From contig JAFIEK010000014.1 in NCBI GenBank assembly GCA_020832545.1, positions 1 to 64,000 on the forward strand: a DNA stretch of 64,000 nucleotides, written 5' to 3'. Under the pieces are notes generated by a model. That model searched no databases. It was not told where the DNA came from and was given only the letters and a program-made list of their open reading frames with translations. Origin of the DNA: Pararhodobacter sp. GTDB taxonomy: Bacteria > Pseudomonadota > Alphaproteobacteria > Rhodobacterales > Rhodobacteraceae. Positions 1 to 6,617 of the stretch are shown here, one piece after another (the first letter of the stretch is position 1; every line of letters starts with the position of its first letter). The position numbers and the translations under genes were made by a program.

Positions 1-15
1 CGCTTCCAGCAGCCG

Positions 16-2517
16 TCAAGCCTCGCCGCATAGGGTCGCGCCGTAGCGCTTACGTTGGATCGCGGACTGAGCGCCCTCTTCCATCGCCCTAGCAATAAGT
101 GCATTCGCCATATCTTCCGAACCAATATTCCACCCGGATGCATGACCAAATTGTTCCTCATGTGCTCGGAAAGCGTCTTCTCGCACTTTGAACCATGCCG
201 AAATTCGTCTGCGAATCTCGCGAACCTGGCTAAAGTTTCCGCGCTCCGCCTCCTTGGAAAGAGTACTCAAGAGAAGTGGGCCTTGGTTCTCAACTTGATC
301 AGGGTCGCTGAGAATTAGTCTACTGCCGGTCGTTCCTGCAAAGCGGGCTGTAAGATTTGGATAATCCGCTAGTATTTTTCGTGTGGCATCGTCTGTTTCA
401 AGCGCTTCCGCCCCAATCAGTACAAACCGAATTGTTTGCTCCAGATTCCCTGCGGACCGACAAACACTGATAGCATTAGTTAGGCGTTGATTTCTTATCT
501 CCATCCTGAGCACGGGATCTCGTACGTTGCTAGCTAAGGGTTCAGGCTCTCTCTCCACCAAGTCCAGAAGTTCCGCTCCCATTTCAGCTTTCAATAGTAA
601 CGGAACCACATTCATTGCGGCGTATTCTGATCTTCGGTAGTCAGTCAGCATTCGCTGGGCGACTCTGGAGCGAACGTCGGGTATAGACTTTTGGCCCTTT
701 ACCAGTGCGAAATGTTCAAAATCCTCGTCCGCAAAGCTGATGGTGTTTTCTGAAACCCGGACACCAGGTTCTAAATCTGCGCAAATGTCCAAAATTTGCG
801 CATCGGACAGACTTAATGCGTGCGCGATTTCCCCAACTGGAATTGGTCTCGGTAGAACAGCCAACGCAGCACAGGTTTCTTCGACTTTAGTTGTCTCTCC
901 CGCTTTCTTGACAGCTTCGTCAAATTGCTCGTGGAAAATAACTTCCAAGGATTTGCCATTTGGCCGAAGGGGATCCAACGCCTCGCTCGGTTTGCCAGAA
1001 GTTTTTCCAAAGGCATAGTTCTGTACCCTTGGTGTGCCGTTTGTGAGCCTGTGAAAATCGTCTACCCACTCTTCTGGCGCCTCCCAGAAATGTGAAACGA
1101 ACTCACCAGTTTCTGGGCGACTAAAGGGAGGTAACTCGAAAGGATTGAAAGAGCTTGGTAGATTCAAATCATCTCGCCTACCGGTCCTTGCACTTATGAC
1201 AATTGCAACGTTCTTCGGTAGATCTTCAAACGAGATCAGCTCAGTTACAAAACTCTCTTCTTTCGGCACACGAGCATTCGCTGCACTAATTGAGTTGTCG
1301 GCAGCGTCTACGGCTATCACGAGCCTCGCTTCGGGTCTGATTTTGGAAAGTGTTTCGGAGGCTAAGAGCAGTCGTTGATGAAATGCGCGCGCAAAGTCCA
1401 AACCCGATCTTGGCTCTAGGAAGGCGGGAATATTAAGTCGATTGGCAAGTTCATTCGCCAGCTGCACAAATGCATCGCGCGGTCTATGGCGCATGGCGCT
1501 TGCATCCATATATGACCCTGCACCGTAACAATCGAATACGATAACTTCGGAACCCTCAGGCAGAAGGCCCTGAAACTCCTGAATAATTGTGCTTTTTCCA
1601 ACACCTCCTGATCCATGCAGCAAAATTCGCTGATCACCGTCGATGATGCAGTTACAAAGCTCTTTCGAAATCTCGCGCGACACAAGATCAGTGACCGGTT
1701 TGACCTTTGCTGGGCATGGGAACAATGCTCGTATCTCAGAAACGCCGAACTGCAAAAGAACCGACTCTTTGTTTATGATCTCTCCAGCCGTTTCAGGCAT
1801 CATCATTTTGTTTCGGATAAAATTGCGCAGCCTTAGGACTACTTCAGCGAACTCTGATTCTGTCCAAGCTGAAACCTCGATCAACAATTTCTCTTCCAAA
1901 AGGAAGCGAGAACTTGTCTGGCTGACAAACTTCACGCACTTAGAAAAATCTTGAAACTCCTTCGGAGATAGCCCGCTGGCATAGACTAACCGGTGTAGAT
2001 TATCGCCACCGCTCTTCCACTTAGCCTTAAAAGACTTTGGGACACCGTCATTTTTTGCCTTGTTGATAGCGTTTACTACGAGGTCGGAAACAGGCTGATT
2101 GGTGACAAGTTCTAAAGAAATATCGCTGAGTGGTTTTCCTTCTCTAAGCCTAACTGTCTCACGGAAGGCTTTACCCAATCCTCGCATTAGCGACGATGAG
2201 GGGTCGATGGATGAAGGCCCATAACATGCCCTCGAGGGTGACCATGATGTATTCGGTTCGCTCGCTGAATACTTCAGCTGTTGAAGCGCCACGCGGTCTG
2301 CCGTCTGGATGCTAGCTCCGCCGTATAGCAAAGTGCAGTCAACGCCGTCCCACTGGTGACCGGACCCATCTGCGGACGGAACGCCTTCCACTGTTACCGC
2401 TTCCAGCTTGCTCGTACTGTCTAATAGTTTCAAGGCCGAACGAACGGCCCAAAGTTCATGATAGACATCACCTGTGTTTGAGCCTCGTGCTCCACCAAAA
2501 TCCAATTCACCATTCAT
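16..2517 (-). CDS. PD-(D/E)xK-like nuclease fused to a STAND NTPase, likely antiphage effector
   Basis: An 833-residue multidomain protein. The N-terminal ~200 residues look like a Cap4/DUF4297-type nuclease: Glu44 in a beta strand, Asp57/Asp60, and Gln80-Leu-Lys82, spaced like a PD-(D/E)xK core. A P-loop follows at 301-310 (HGSGGVGKST), with a Walker B-like strand near 398-405 ending in Asp-Ala-Ala-Asp and a sensor-like Ser-Ala-Arg near 442. The last ~350 residues look helical and may be the sensor. Nuclease-STAND fusions (Avs-like) cut DNA after recognising phage proteins; that role is inferred here. The coding sequence is richer in A+T than its neighbours, which suggests recent transfer. 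It is shorter than typical Avs proteins, so C-terminal truncation is possible: the stop lies 15 bases from the window edge and the frame stays open after it. Exact family unknown. Confidence 0.7.
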   Translation of the reverse strand: MNGELDFGGARGSNTGDVYHELWAVRSALKLLDSTSKLEAVTVEGVPSADGSGHQWDGVDCTLLYGGASIQTADRVALQQLKYSASEPNTSWSPSRACYGPSSIDPSSSLMRGLGKAFRETVRLREGKPLSDISLELVTNQPVSDLVVNAINKAKNDGVPKSFKAKWKSGGDNLHRLVYASGLSPKEFQDFSKCVKFVSQTSSRFLLEEKLLIEVSAWTESEFAEVVLRLRNFIRNKMMMPETAGEIINKESVLLQFGVSEIRALFPCPAKVKPVTDLVSREISKELCNCIIDGDQRILLHGSGGVGKSTIIQEFQGLLPEGSEVIVFDCYGAGSYMDASAMRHRPRDAFVQLANELANRLNIPAFLEPRSGLDFARAFHQRLLLASETLSKIRPEARLVIAVDAADNSISAANARVPKEESFVTELISFEDLPKNVAIVISARTGRRDDLNLPSSFNPFELPPFSRPETGEFVSHFWEAPEEWVDDFHRLTNGTPRVQNYAFGKTSGKPSEALDPLRPNGKSLEVIFHEQFDEAVKKAGETTKVEETCAALAVLPRPIPVGEIAHALSLSDAQILDICADLEPGVRVSENTISFADEDFEHFALVKGQKSIPDVRSRVAQRMLTDYRRSEYAAMNVVPLLLKAEMGAELLDLVEREPEPLASNVRDPVLRMEIRNQRLTNAISVCRSAGNLEQTIRFVLIGAEALETDDATRKILADYPNLTARFAGTTGSRLILSDPDQVENQGPLLLSTLSKEAERGNFSQVREIRRRISAWFKVREDAFRAHEEQFGHASGWNIGSEDMANALIARAMEEGAQSAIQRKRYGATLCGEA

Positions 2518-2853
2518 CTCATCGAACTTTCTGGATCGCGATCCAACAAGTCTTTATTCGGAATATCAGACACACACGTTCAGAGATGAAAAAGCGTAAA
2601 ATTCGACTATCTCGATTCCGAAAGTCATGGAAGTGCAGCTTCATTCGATGAATCGCAGTGGCGCGAACGTAAAAATAGTTGGAACCAAAGTCCGCGACGG
2701 GCCGATCTTGTCTATGCGGGGTTGCCTTCGCAATGGTCGTTGAACAACAGAGGGTGCCACGGCATTGCATCCGCTCACCTTGCCACACTCGGCCGGCAGC
2801 GGTTGGCAGAGCATACTGAATGTGAAACCCGAAGGGCAACTGCTCTCCTCCCT
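2518..2853. other. 336-base gap without a supported gene
   Basis: This lies between the start of the nuclease-STAND gene and the stop of the HigA-like gene. A 106-codon minus-strand open frame (2519-2839) covers most of it, but it lacks a ribosome binding site and its translation, rich in Arg, His and Cys, has no recognisable domain. The part nearest the STAND gene is relatively A+T rich and probably holds that gene's promoter. No HigB toxin remnant was recognised. Confidence 0.5.
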
Positions 2854-3153
2854 CTACTCTGCTGGATTAAGGGTGGGCACCCCGGATACATCCACTTCTC
2901 GGCGCGCATGCCAAATGTCATAGGAACCCTGCATCCTGATCCAGAGCAGCGGGTCGTTCCCGAACAACGTGGCTACGCGCACAGCAATCTCTGGGCTGAC
3001 CGGCTTTCGTTCTGCCAGAACGTGATGCAGTTGCTTGCGGGAGATGCCGAGCATGCGCGAGAGCTCGGTCATGGACTTGCCGGTCGCCGGGATCAAATCC
3101 TCTCGAAGCAGTTCGCCCGGGTGCGTGGGACAGCTGTTAAGGTCACGGCTCAT
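2854..3153 (-). CDS. HigA-family antitoxin, orphan
   Basis: A 99-residue HTH protein of the HigA/VapI addiction-module type. The family pattern is clear: His-Pro-Gly-Glu near residue 11, a helix-turn-helix (about 26-65) with the segment LGISRKQLHHVL, then Ser-Pro-Glu and a C-terminal Trp-Ile-Arg-Met-Gln-containing helix. A GAGGAGA Shine-Dalgarno precedes the ATG. HigA normally neutralises the mRNase HigB, encoded just upstream, and represses the pair. No HigB-like gene is adjacent here: the upstream position, 27 bases away, is taken by a small membrane protein gene. It is therefore either an orphan regulator or the partner of a non-canonical toxin. Confidence 0.8.
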   Translation of the reverse strand: MSRDLNSCPTHPGELLREDLIPATGKSMTELSRMLGISRKQLHHVLAERKPVSPEIAVRVATLFGNDPLLWIRMQGSYDIWHARREVDVSGVPTLNPAE

Positions 3154-3180
3154 CCCTGTCTCCTCGCGATCTCTTGCCGG

Positions 3181-3477
3181 TCATTCTGCCACCAGACGTT
3201 GAAGTTTTCGATTGGCTAAATGCAGGGTTAGAACCGATCCCGTCAGAATGGGCACAACCGCCCCCGCAATCGCAACGATCAGAAGTTGCGTCGCAGTGAT
3301 CCAGGTGAAACCTGCCGAAGGATCGAAGAACTGAAAGCGTACCAAGCCAACCAGATAGCAAACGCACGCGACGAAGTAGACTGTATGCAAGGGGGTCAGT
3401 GGGTCGATCACGGTGCGGCGCGCACGCTCCAGTGCTGCCCTACGCGCGTCCTGCCAATTTTTGCTCGGTCTTTCCAA
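3181..3477 (-). CDS. Small two-helix membrane protein in an XRE/HigA operon
   Basis: A 98-residue protein with a basic N-terminus (Arg/Lys-rich residues 1-22), a hydrophobic helix at about 31-46 and a second at about 60-85. The start is TTG, four bases after the stop of the XRE gene, supported by an AAGGGA Shine-Dalgarno at good spacing. A GTG about 22 codons in is an alternative. No known family was recognised. Its place between an XRE regulator and a HigA-type antitoxin, in the slot where a toxin gene normally sits, makes a membrane-acting toxin or effector conceivable, but this is inference from position and topology only. Confidence 0.6.
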   Translation of the reverse strand: MERPSKNWQDARRAALERARRTVIDPLTPLHTVYFVACVCYLVGLVRFQFFDPSAGFTWITATQLLIVAIAGAVVPILTGSVLTLHLANRKLQRLVAE

Positions 3478-3481
3478 CGGT

Positions 3482-3904
3482 CTAGTCCCTTACCAGTTCG
3501 ATCCATGTGTGCACATCGTCATCGGCGACCTCGCGCCCTTCGATATGCGATTGATACCAGCGGGCGATGATCGCCCCCCTCTTTTCCCCTTTGATCTTGA
3601 TACCTTCGGCGATCAGGTGCTGATCCAGAGAATTCTCGATGTTCTTCAGCGCTTCAAAATCATGGTTTGCCCGTACTGATTTTGCCCCAATCAACAACCA
3701 GCGCACGTCCAGGTCGAACCGTTCGATCATCGCGACCAAGGCCTCGACTGGTATGCCGCGCTTGCCCTTTTCGTAGCTGTGATAGGCCCGAGGGGACACG
3801 CCCAGTGCTTCGGCCATGGCCGCTTGAGACAGGCCGATGTCGTTGCGCGTGATCGCCAAGCGCGGCCCCATCTCGGCGAACAAATCTGAAGGCTCTCGCG
3901 TCAT
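3482..3904 (-). CDS. XRE-family transcriptional regulator
   Basis: A 140-residue protein with an N-terminal Cro/C1-type HTH (about residues 12-68; hallmark segments are GLSQAAMAEALGVSPRAYHSYEKG and a Pro-Val-Glu-Ala turn). The C-terminal ~70 residues, helical and charged, match nothing I recognise. It is the first gene of a minus-strand operon with the small membrane protein (4-base gap) and the HigA-like gene, and it diverges from the excisionase/integrase genes. Two inverted repeats in the shared upstream region (3945-3962 and 3978-3998) are natural operator candidates, so it may control both the operon and excision, as phage-type repressors do. Confidence 0.8.
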   Translation of the reverse strand: MTREPSDLFAEMGPRLAITRNDIGLSQAAMAEALGVSPRAYHSYEKGKRGIPVEALVAMIERFDLDVRWLLIGAKSVRANHDFEALKNIENSLDQHLIAEGIKIKGEKRGAIIARWYQSHIEGREVADDDVHTWIELVRD

Positions 3905-3944
3905 TTGCGTTTTCCGATTGACCTGTCTTACCGTTTAAGCGAAA

Positions 3945-3962
3945 GTCGCACAAAGTGACGAC
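3945..3962. promoter_or_regulatory. Inverted repeat, candidate XRE operator 1
   Basis: The repeat gtcgcac-aaa-gtg-a-cgac is an interrupted dyad with one bulged A. It lies in the 148-base region between the divergent XRE and excisionase genes, closer to the XRE start. Operator function is inferred from symmetry and position. Confidence 0.4.
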
Positions 3963-3977
3963 AATCTCCGTTTGATC

Positions 3978-3998
3978 CCATCTGAACACGTCAGATGG
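3978..3998. promoter_or_regulatory. Perfect inverted repeat, candidate XRE operator 2
   Basis: A perfect 8-base dyad with a 5-base spacer (ccatctga-acacg-tcagatgg) sits upstream of the excisionase-like gene in the divergent promoter region. Length and spacing fit a dimeric HTH repressor site. Binding by the adjacent XRE protein is inferred. Confidence 0.5.
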
Positions 3999-4052
3999 TG
4001 CTGAACAAGCGATTCCATGCGGAACCTCAGTTTTGAACCCAGTCGAGGAAGG

Positions 4053-4409
4053 ATGACCAACGTGGCAGAGATAGAGACAGGCGAAAGCTCGCAGATCCTC
4101 TCAATCGGCAAGACGCCCGCCCAGTGGGTCGAGATCATGGCCGAGCACGGGATCGAAATTTCCGAGCGGACGCTGAGAGAAAAGGCCAACGACACCGGAG
4201 CATTCTTCCGGCTAGGGCGGACCATGCTCATCACCCCCGCACAAATCGACACCATCTTCGAGGAAGGACAGGCATGCCGCTCGAAATCTACAAGCGTGGC
4301 TCGGTCTTCTGGGTCAAGGGCTGGGTCGAGTACAATGGGCGGCCAATCGCCGGTCCATACCGCCAGAGCACGCGAGCGACTACTGAAGCTGGCGCGAGGG
4401 ACTGGGTAA
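4053..4409 (+). CDS. Excisionase-like small DNA-binding protein
   Basis: A 118-residue protein from the ATG at 4053, which follows GAGGAAGG closely. An in-frame ATG at 4017 is possible but has no ribosome site. Residues ~20-75 read as a winged helix-turn-helix (segments AQWVEIMAEHGIEISERTLREK and RTMLITPAQIDTIFEEG), of the kind found beside tyrosine integrases in Rhodobacterales elements. The last 45 residues are Ser/Arg-rich and are read from DNA that also encodes the integrase N-terminus in another frame. Excisionase or directionality-factor function is inferred from location and fold. Confidence 0.6.
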   Translation: MTNVAEIETGESSQILSIGKTPAQWVEIMAEHGIEISERTLREKANDTGAFFRLGRTMLITPAQIDTIFEEGQACRSKSTSVARSSGSRAGSSTMGGQSPVHTARARERLLKLARGTG

Positions 4410-5380
4410 ACGATGAAACGCAGCTTCAGGTCCGCAAGTACCTGATCGGGGAAGAGCACAGTCTGCGCTTTGCCGATGCAGTCGATTTCTACCACCCCTC
4501 GGCCAAGACCGCGAAGCAGCTTTTGCCGATCCTGGACGAGATCGGGGATATGCCGCTGGGGGCGATCACGGGCGCGCTGCTGAAAAGCCTTGGCCGGAAG
4601 CTGAAGCCGAACGCCTGTACCGATACCTGGTGGCGCGAAATCGTGACCCCGGCGCGCGCGGTCATCAACAACGCGCATGAGCACAAGGGCACGCCGCTTC
4701 TGCGGGTGAAGCGCTATGACAAGTTCGAGCGGATCGCGCAGGACCAGCGACGGCGCAAACCCAGCCGCATTGAGCGCATCCCAGCGACGCGCGACTGGAT
4801 CGAGGCGTTTTGCGCAGCCGCTGATCCTTACAACGCGGCGTTGGTGCGGTTCATGTTCGAAACCGCAGCGCGGATTGATCAGGCAGTGTCCATAGAGCCG
4901 GATGATCTGCGACCGGCCACCTGCGAAGTGCGGGTGAAGGCGCAGAAGGGACACCCAGAAGGCTGGGTCACGGTTTCGCCGCAGATAATGGCCGAGTTGA
5001 TCGCGCTGAAGCCTAAGCGGCCCAAGAACCTCAAAACGGGGCAGATGCTGTCGCCGCGCGTCTTTGGTTACGGCAGCCCGACCGGCTACAACAACCGCTG
5101 GAAGACGATCTGCAAGCGCGCGGGCATCCCTTACCTGTCGGCGCACCCCGCAGGGCGGCACGGGTTCTTCACCGAGCTTGTGGTCCGGCAAGGCGTTGAT
5201 CCGGTCACGGCGGCCAAAGCTGGGCGTTGGTCAGACCCCAATCTGCCCATGCGTATCTACGCCCACGCAGAGACGGACGAGGCCGATGTCAGGGCGCGGT
5301 TTCGTACAAACTATGTACAGCCGACCCCTGCCGAAAATGCCAAGCACAACAAAACAAAGAAAGATCAAGAAAATGAATGA
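4274..5380 (+). CDS. Tyrosine recombinase/integrase
   Basis: A 368-residue site-specific recombinase. A longer in-frame reading is possible from 4124, but the ATG at 4274, with GAGGAAGGACA just upstream, is the supported start and overlaps the excisionase gene. Catalytic residues of the family are visible: Arg200 (Ala-Ala-Arg), Lys in the 222-225 beta hairpin, His291-x3-Arg295, Trp319 in the second His/Trp position, and the nucleophile Tyr329 (Arg-Ile-Tyr-Ala-His). It should insert and excise the element at the tRNA-Arg attachment site that begins five bases after its stop codon. The N-terminal region is a small Arm/core DNA-binding portion. The protein appears intact. Confidence 0.9.
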   Translation: MPLEIYKRGSVFWVKGWVEYNGRPIAGPYRQSTRATTEAGARDWVNDETQLQVRKYLIGEEHSLRFADAVDFYHPSAKTAKQLLPILDEIGDMPLGAITGALLKSLGRKLKPNACTDTWWREIVTPARAVINNAHEHKGTPLLRVKRYDKFERIAQDQRRRKPSRIERIPATRDWIEAFCAAADPYNAALVRFMFETAARIDQAVSIEPDDLRPATCEVRVKAQKGHPEGWVTVSPQIMAELIALKPKRPKNLKTGQMLSPRVFGYGSPTGYNNRWKTICKRAGIPYLSAHPAGRHGFFTELVVRQGVDPVTAAKAGRWSDPNLPMRIYAHAETDEADVRARFRTNYVQPTPAENAKHNKTKKDQENE

Positions 5381-5384
5381 ATCC

Positions 5385-5429
5385 CTCCTAAGGGGCAGGT
5401 TACAGGTTCGAATCCTGTCGGGGTCACCA
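5385..5429 (+). repeat. attR: 3' fragment of tRNA-Arg(CCU)
   Basis: The sequence reads as a tRNA from the anticodon loop to the end: loop ctcctaa (anticodon CCT at 5387-5389), 3' anticodon strand ggggc, variable loop aggtt, T arm acagg-ttcgaat-cctgt (5402-5418), 3' acceptor strand cggggtc, discriminator A and CCA (5427-5429). The sequence to the left does not complete the tRNA: the 5' anticodon strand pairs poorly and there is no D arm. This is therefore the duplicated 3' end left by integration. The intact gene should be at the other end of the element. Confidence 0.85.
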
Positions 5430-5712
5430 GATCATCATCGGCGGTCGATCCAGCCTCATACGGAGCGGGAAAGCAGTTTGATGCGCACAGACGCCGCCCT
5501 TGAGGGAAGCTATCAAGGCCCGGGGCGTCAGATTGGGCGGTGTTGCAAGATCACTGAACCGCTGGCGGGGGAGCAGAGACTGGTTGATGGAGCTGTGGCG
5601 ATGGTACGGACAGCTGGGTTGGCTGCAGCCTCTTTGCCAAAGGTATTGACCGGAGTGGGCGCACAAGCGAACCTTCAGGTCTGTGAGATCGGGTTCAGGA
5701 GCCAGTGAGATA
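5430..5712. other. Junction region between the island and core genome, no gene seen
   Basis: These 283 bases lie between the attachment site and the MBL hydrolase. Open frames on both strands exist, but none has a ribosome site together with a recognisable product. The segment may hold the promoter of the MBL gene and, before integration, the sequence downstream of the tRNA. Confidence 0.4.
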
Positions 5713-6558
5713 ATGGATTTCGTGGCGCTTCTGGGGACCAAAGGCGGCCCGGCCATCAGACCGGGGTCCGCCATGCCGACCTCACATCTGTTGTCACTGG
5801 CCGGGCAAAGGGTGGTGGTGGACTGCGGGCTGGGAGTGGCGCGGGGCCTGTGCGATCAGGGCATGGCGCTCAAGGATCTGTCGCAGATCGTCATCACCCA
5901 TCTGCATTCGGATCATTATCTGGAACTTGGGCCGCTGCTGCACACCGCCTGGACGGCGGGCTTGAACAGTAAGGTCACAGTCTGGGGTCCTGAAGGCCTG
6001 ACAGACTACTGGCGGCATTTTCTGGCCGCCATGGCCTATGATATCACCATTCGCGAGGCGGACGAGGGGCGCGAGCCCCTGGCCGCGCTGGTGTCGATCA
6101 ACCTGCTGCCTCAGGGGCCTTTTACAATTGGACCGCTGACGGTGCGCACTCTTGCGACTGAGCACCCGCCGGTGCCCTGTTTTGCCTACCGTTTCGAGGG
6201 GGCTGGCAAGGCGGTGGTTTTTGGCGCCGATACTGGCCCCATGCCGGGCATGGCCGAATTTGCCGAAGGCGCCGATCTGTTGATCCATGAGGCTATGCTG
6301 AAATCGGCCTTGCCCGGTCTGATCGCGCGGATCGGCAACGCCGATGAACGGCTGTTGCAGCACTTGCTGCGCTCTCATAGCTTTGCCCATGATGCGGCGC
6401 GGATCGCGCGGCTGGCCGGGGTGAAGGCGCTGGCGCTAAATCATCTGATCCCCGCCGATGATCCCGGATATGGGTATGATGACTGGCATACGGCGATTGC
6501 CGGGGAATGGCAGGGCATTTTCTATCTGGGCCATGACGGGCTGCGGATAGAATTTTGA
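5713..6558 (+). CDS. MBL-fold metallohydrolase (RNase Z-like)
   Basis: A 281-residue metallo-beta-lactamase-fold protein. The zinc motif HLHSDH is at 63-68, with further ligands expected at the His of Thr-Glu-His-Pro-Pro, the Asp of Gly-Ala-Asp-Thr-Gly, and a late Asn-His-Leu. The pattern resembles RNase Z-like/arylsulfatase-type hydrolases, but substrates are not predictable. The ATG at 5713 with AGGAG upstream is preferred to the in-frame ATG ten codons earlier, because the family starts with a short beta strand (VALLGTKGGPA). It is convergent with the ParB-like gene. Confidence 0.8.
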   Translation: MDFVALLGTKGGPAIRPGSAMPTSHLLSLAGQRVVVDCGLGVARGLCDQGMALKDLSQIVITHLHSDHYLELGPLLHTAWTAGLNSKVTVWGPEGLTDYWRHFLAAMAYDITIREADEGREPLAALVSINLLPQGPFTIGPLTVRTLATEHPPVPCFAYRFEGAGKAVVFGADTGPMPGMAEFAEGADLLIHEAMLKSALPGLIARIGNADERLLQHLLRSHSFAHDAARIARLAGVKALALNHLIPADDPGYGYDDWHTAIAGEWQGIFYLGHDGLRIEF

Positions 6559-6617
6559 GCACAGACGGAGGTCGGCGCTTACCTGCGCTGAACCATGTCA
6601 TCCCGCGCCAAGCCACG

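Larger units (their letters stand above)
1..5429. mobile_element. Right end of an integrative element inserted in tRNA-Arg(CCU)
   Basis: This stretch is bounded on the right by a tyrosine integrase gene and, five bases after its stop codon, by the 3' part of a tRNA gene from the anticodon loop to CCA. That is the usual signature of an island or prophage integrated at a tRNA. The cargo seen here is a nuclease-STAND NTPase, an XRE/membrane protein/HigA operon and an excisionase-like gene. No phage structural genes are visible. The left end and the intact tRNA gene must lie outside the window, so the size and class (prophage, satellite or ICE remnant) cannot be judged. Confidence 0.75.

Noticed and set aside
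2519-2839. A 106-codon minus-strand frame below the HigA gene, considered as a decayed toxin.
   Set aside because: No ribosome site, no recognisable HigB or other domain, and Arg/His/Cys-rich translation typical of a chance frame.
4124-4273. A 50-codon N-terminal extension of the integrase.
   Set aside because: Its translation is basic low-complexity shadow of the excisionase gene; the ATG at 4274 has a proper ribosome site and begins the expected fold.
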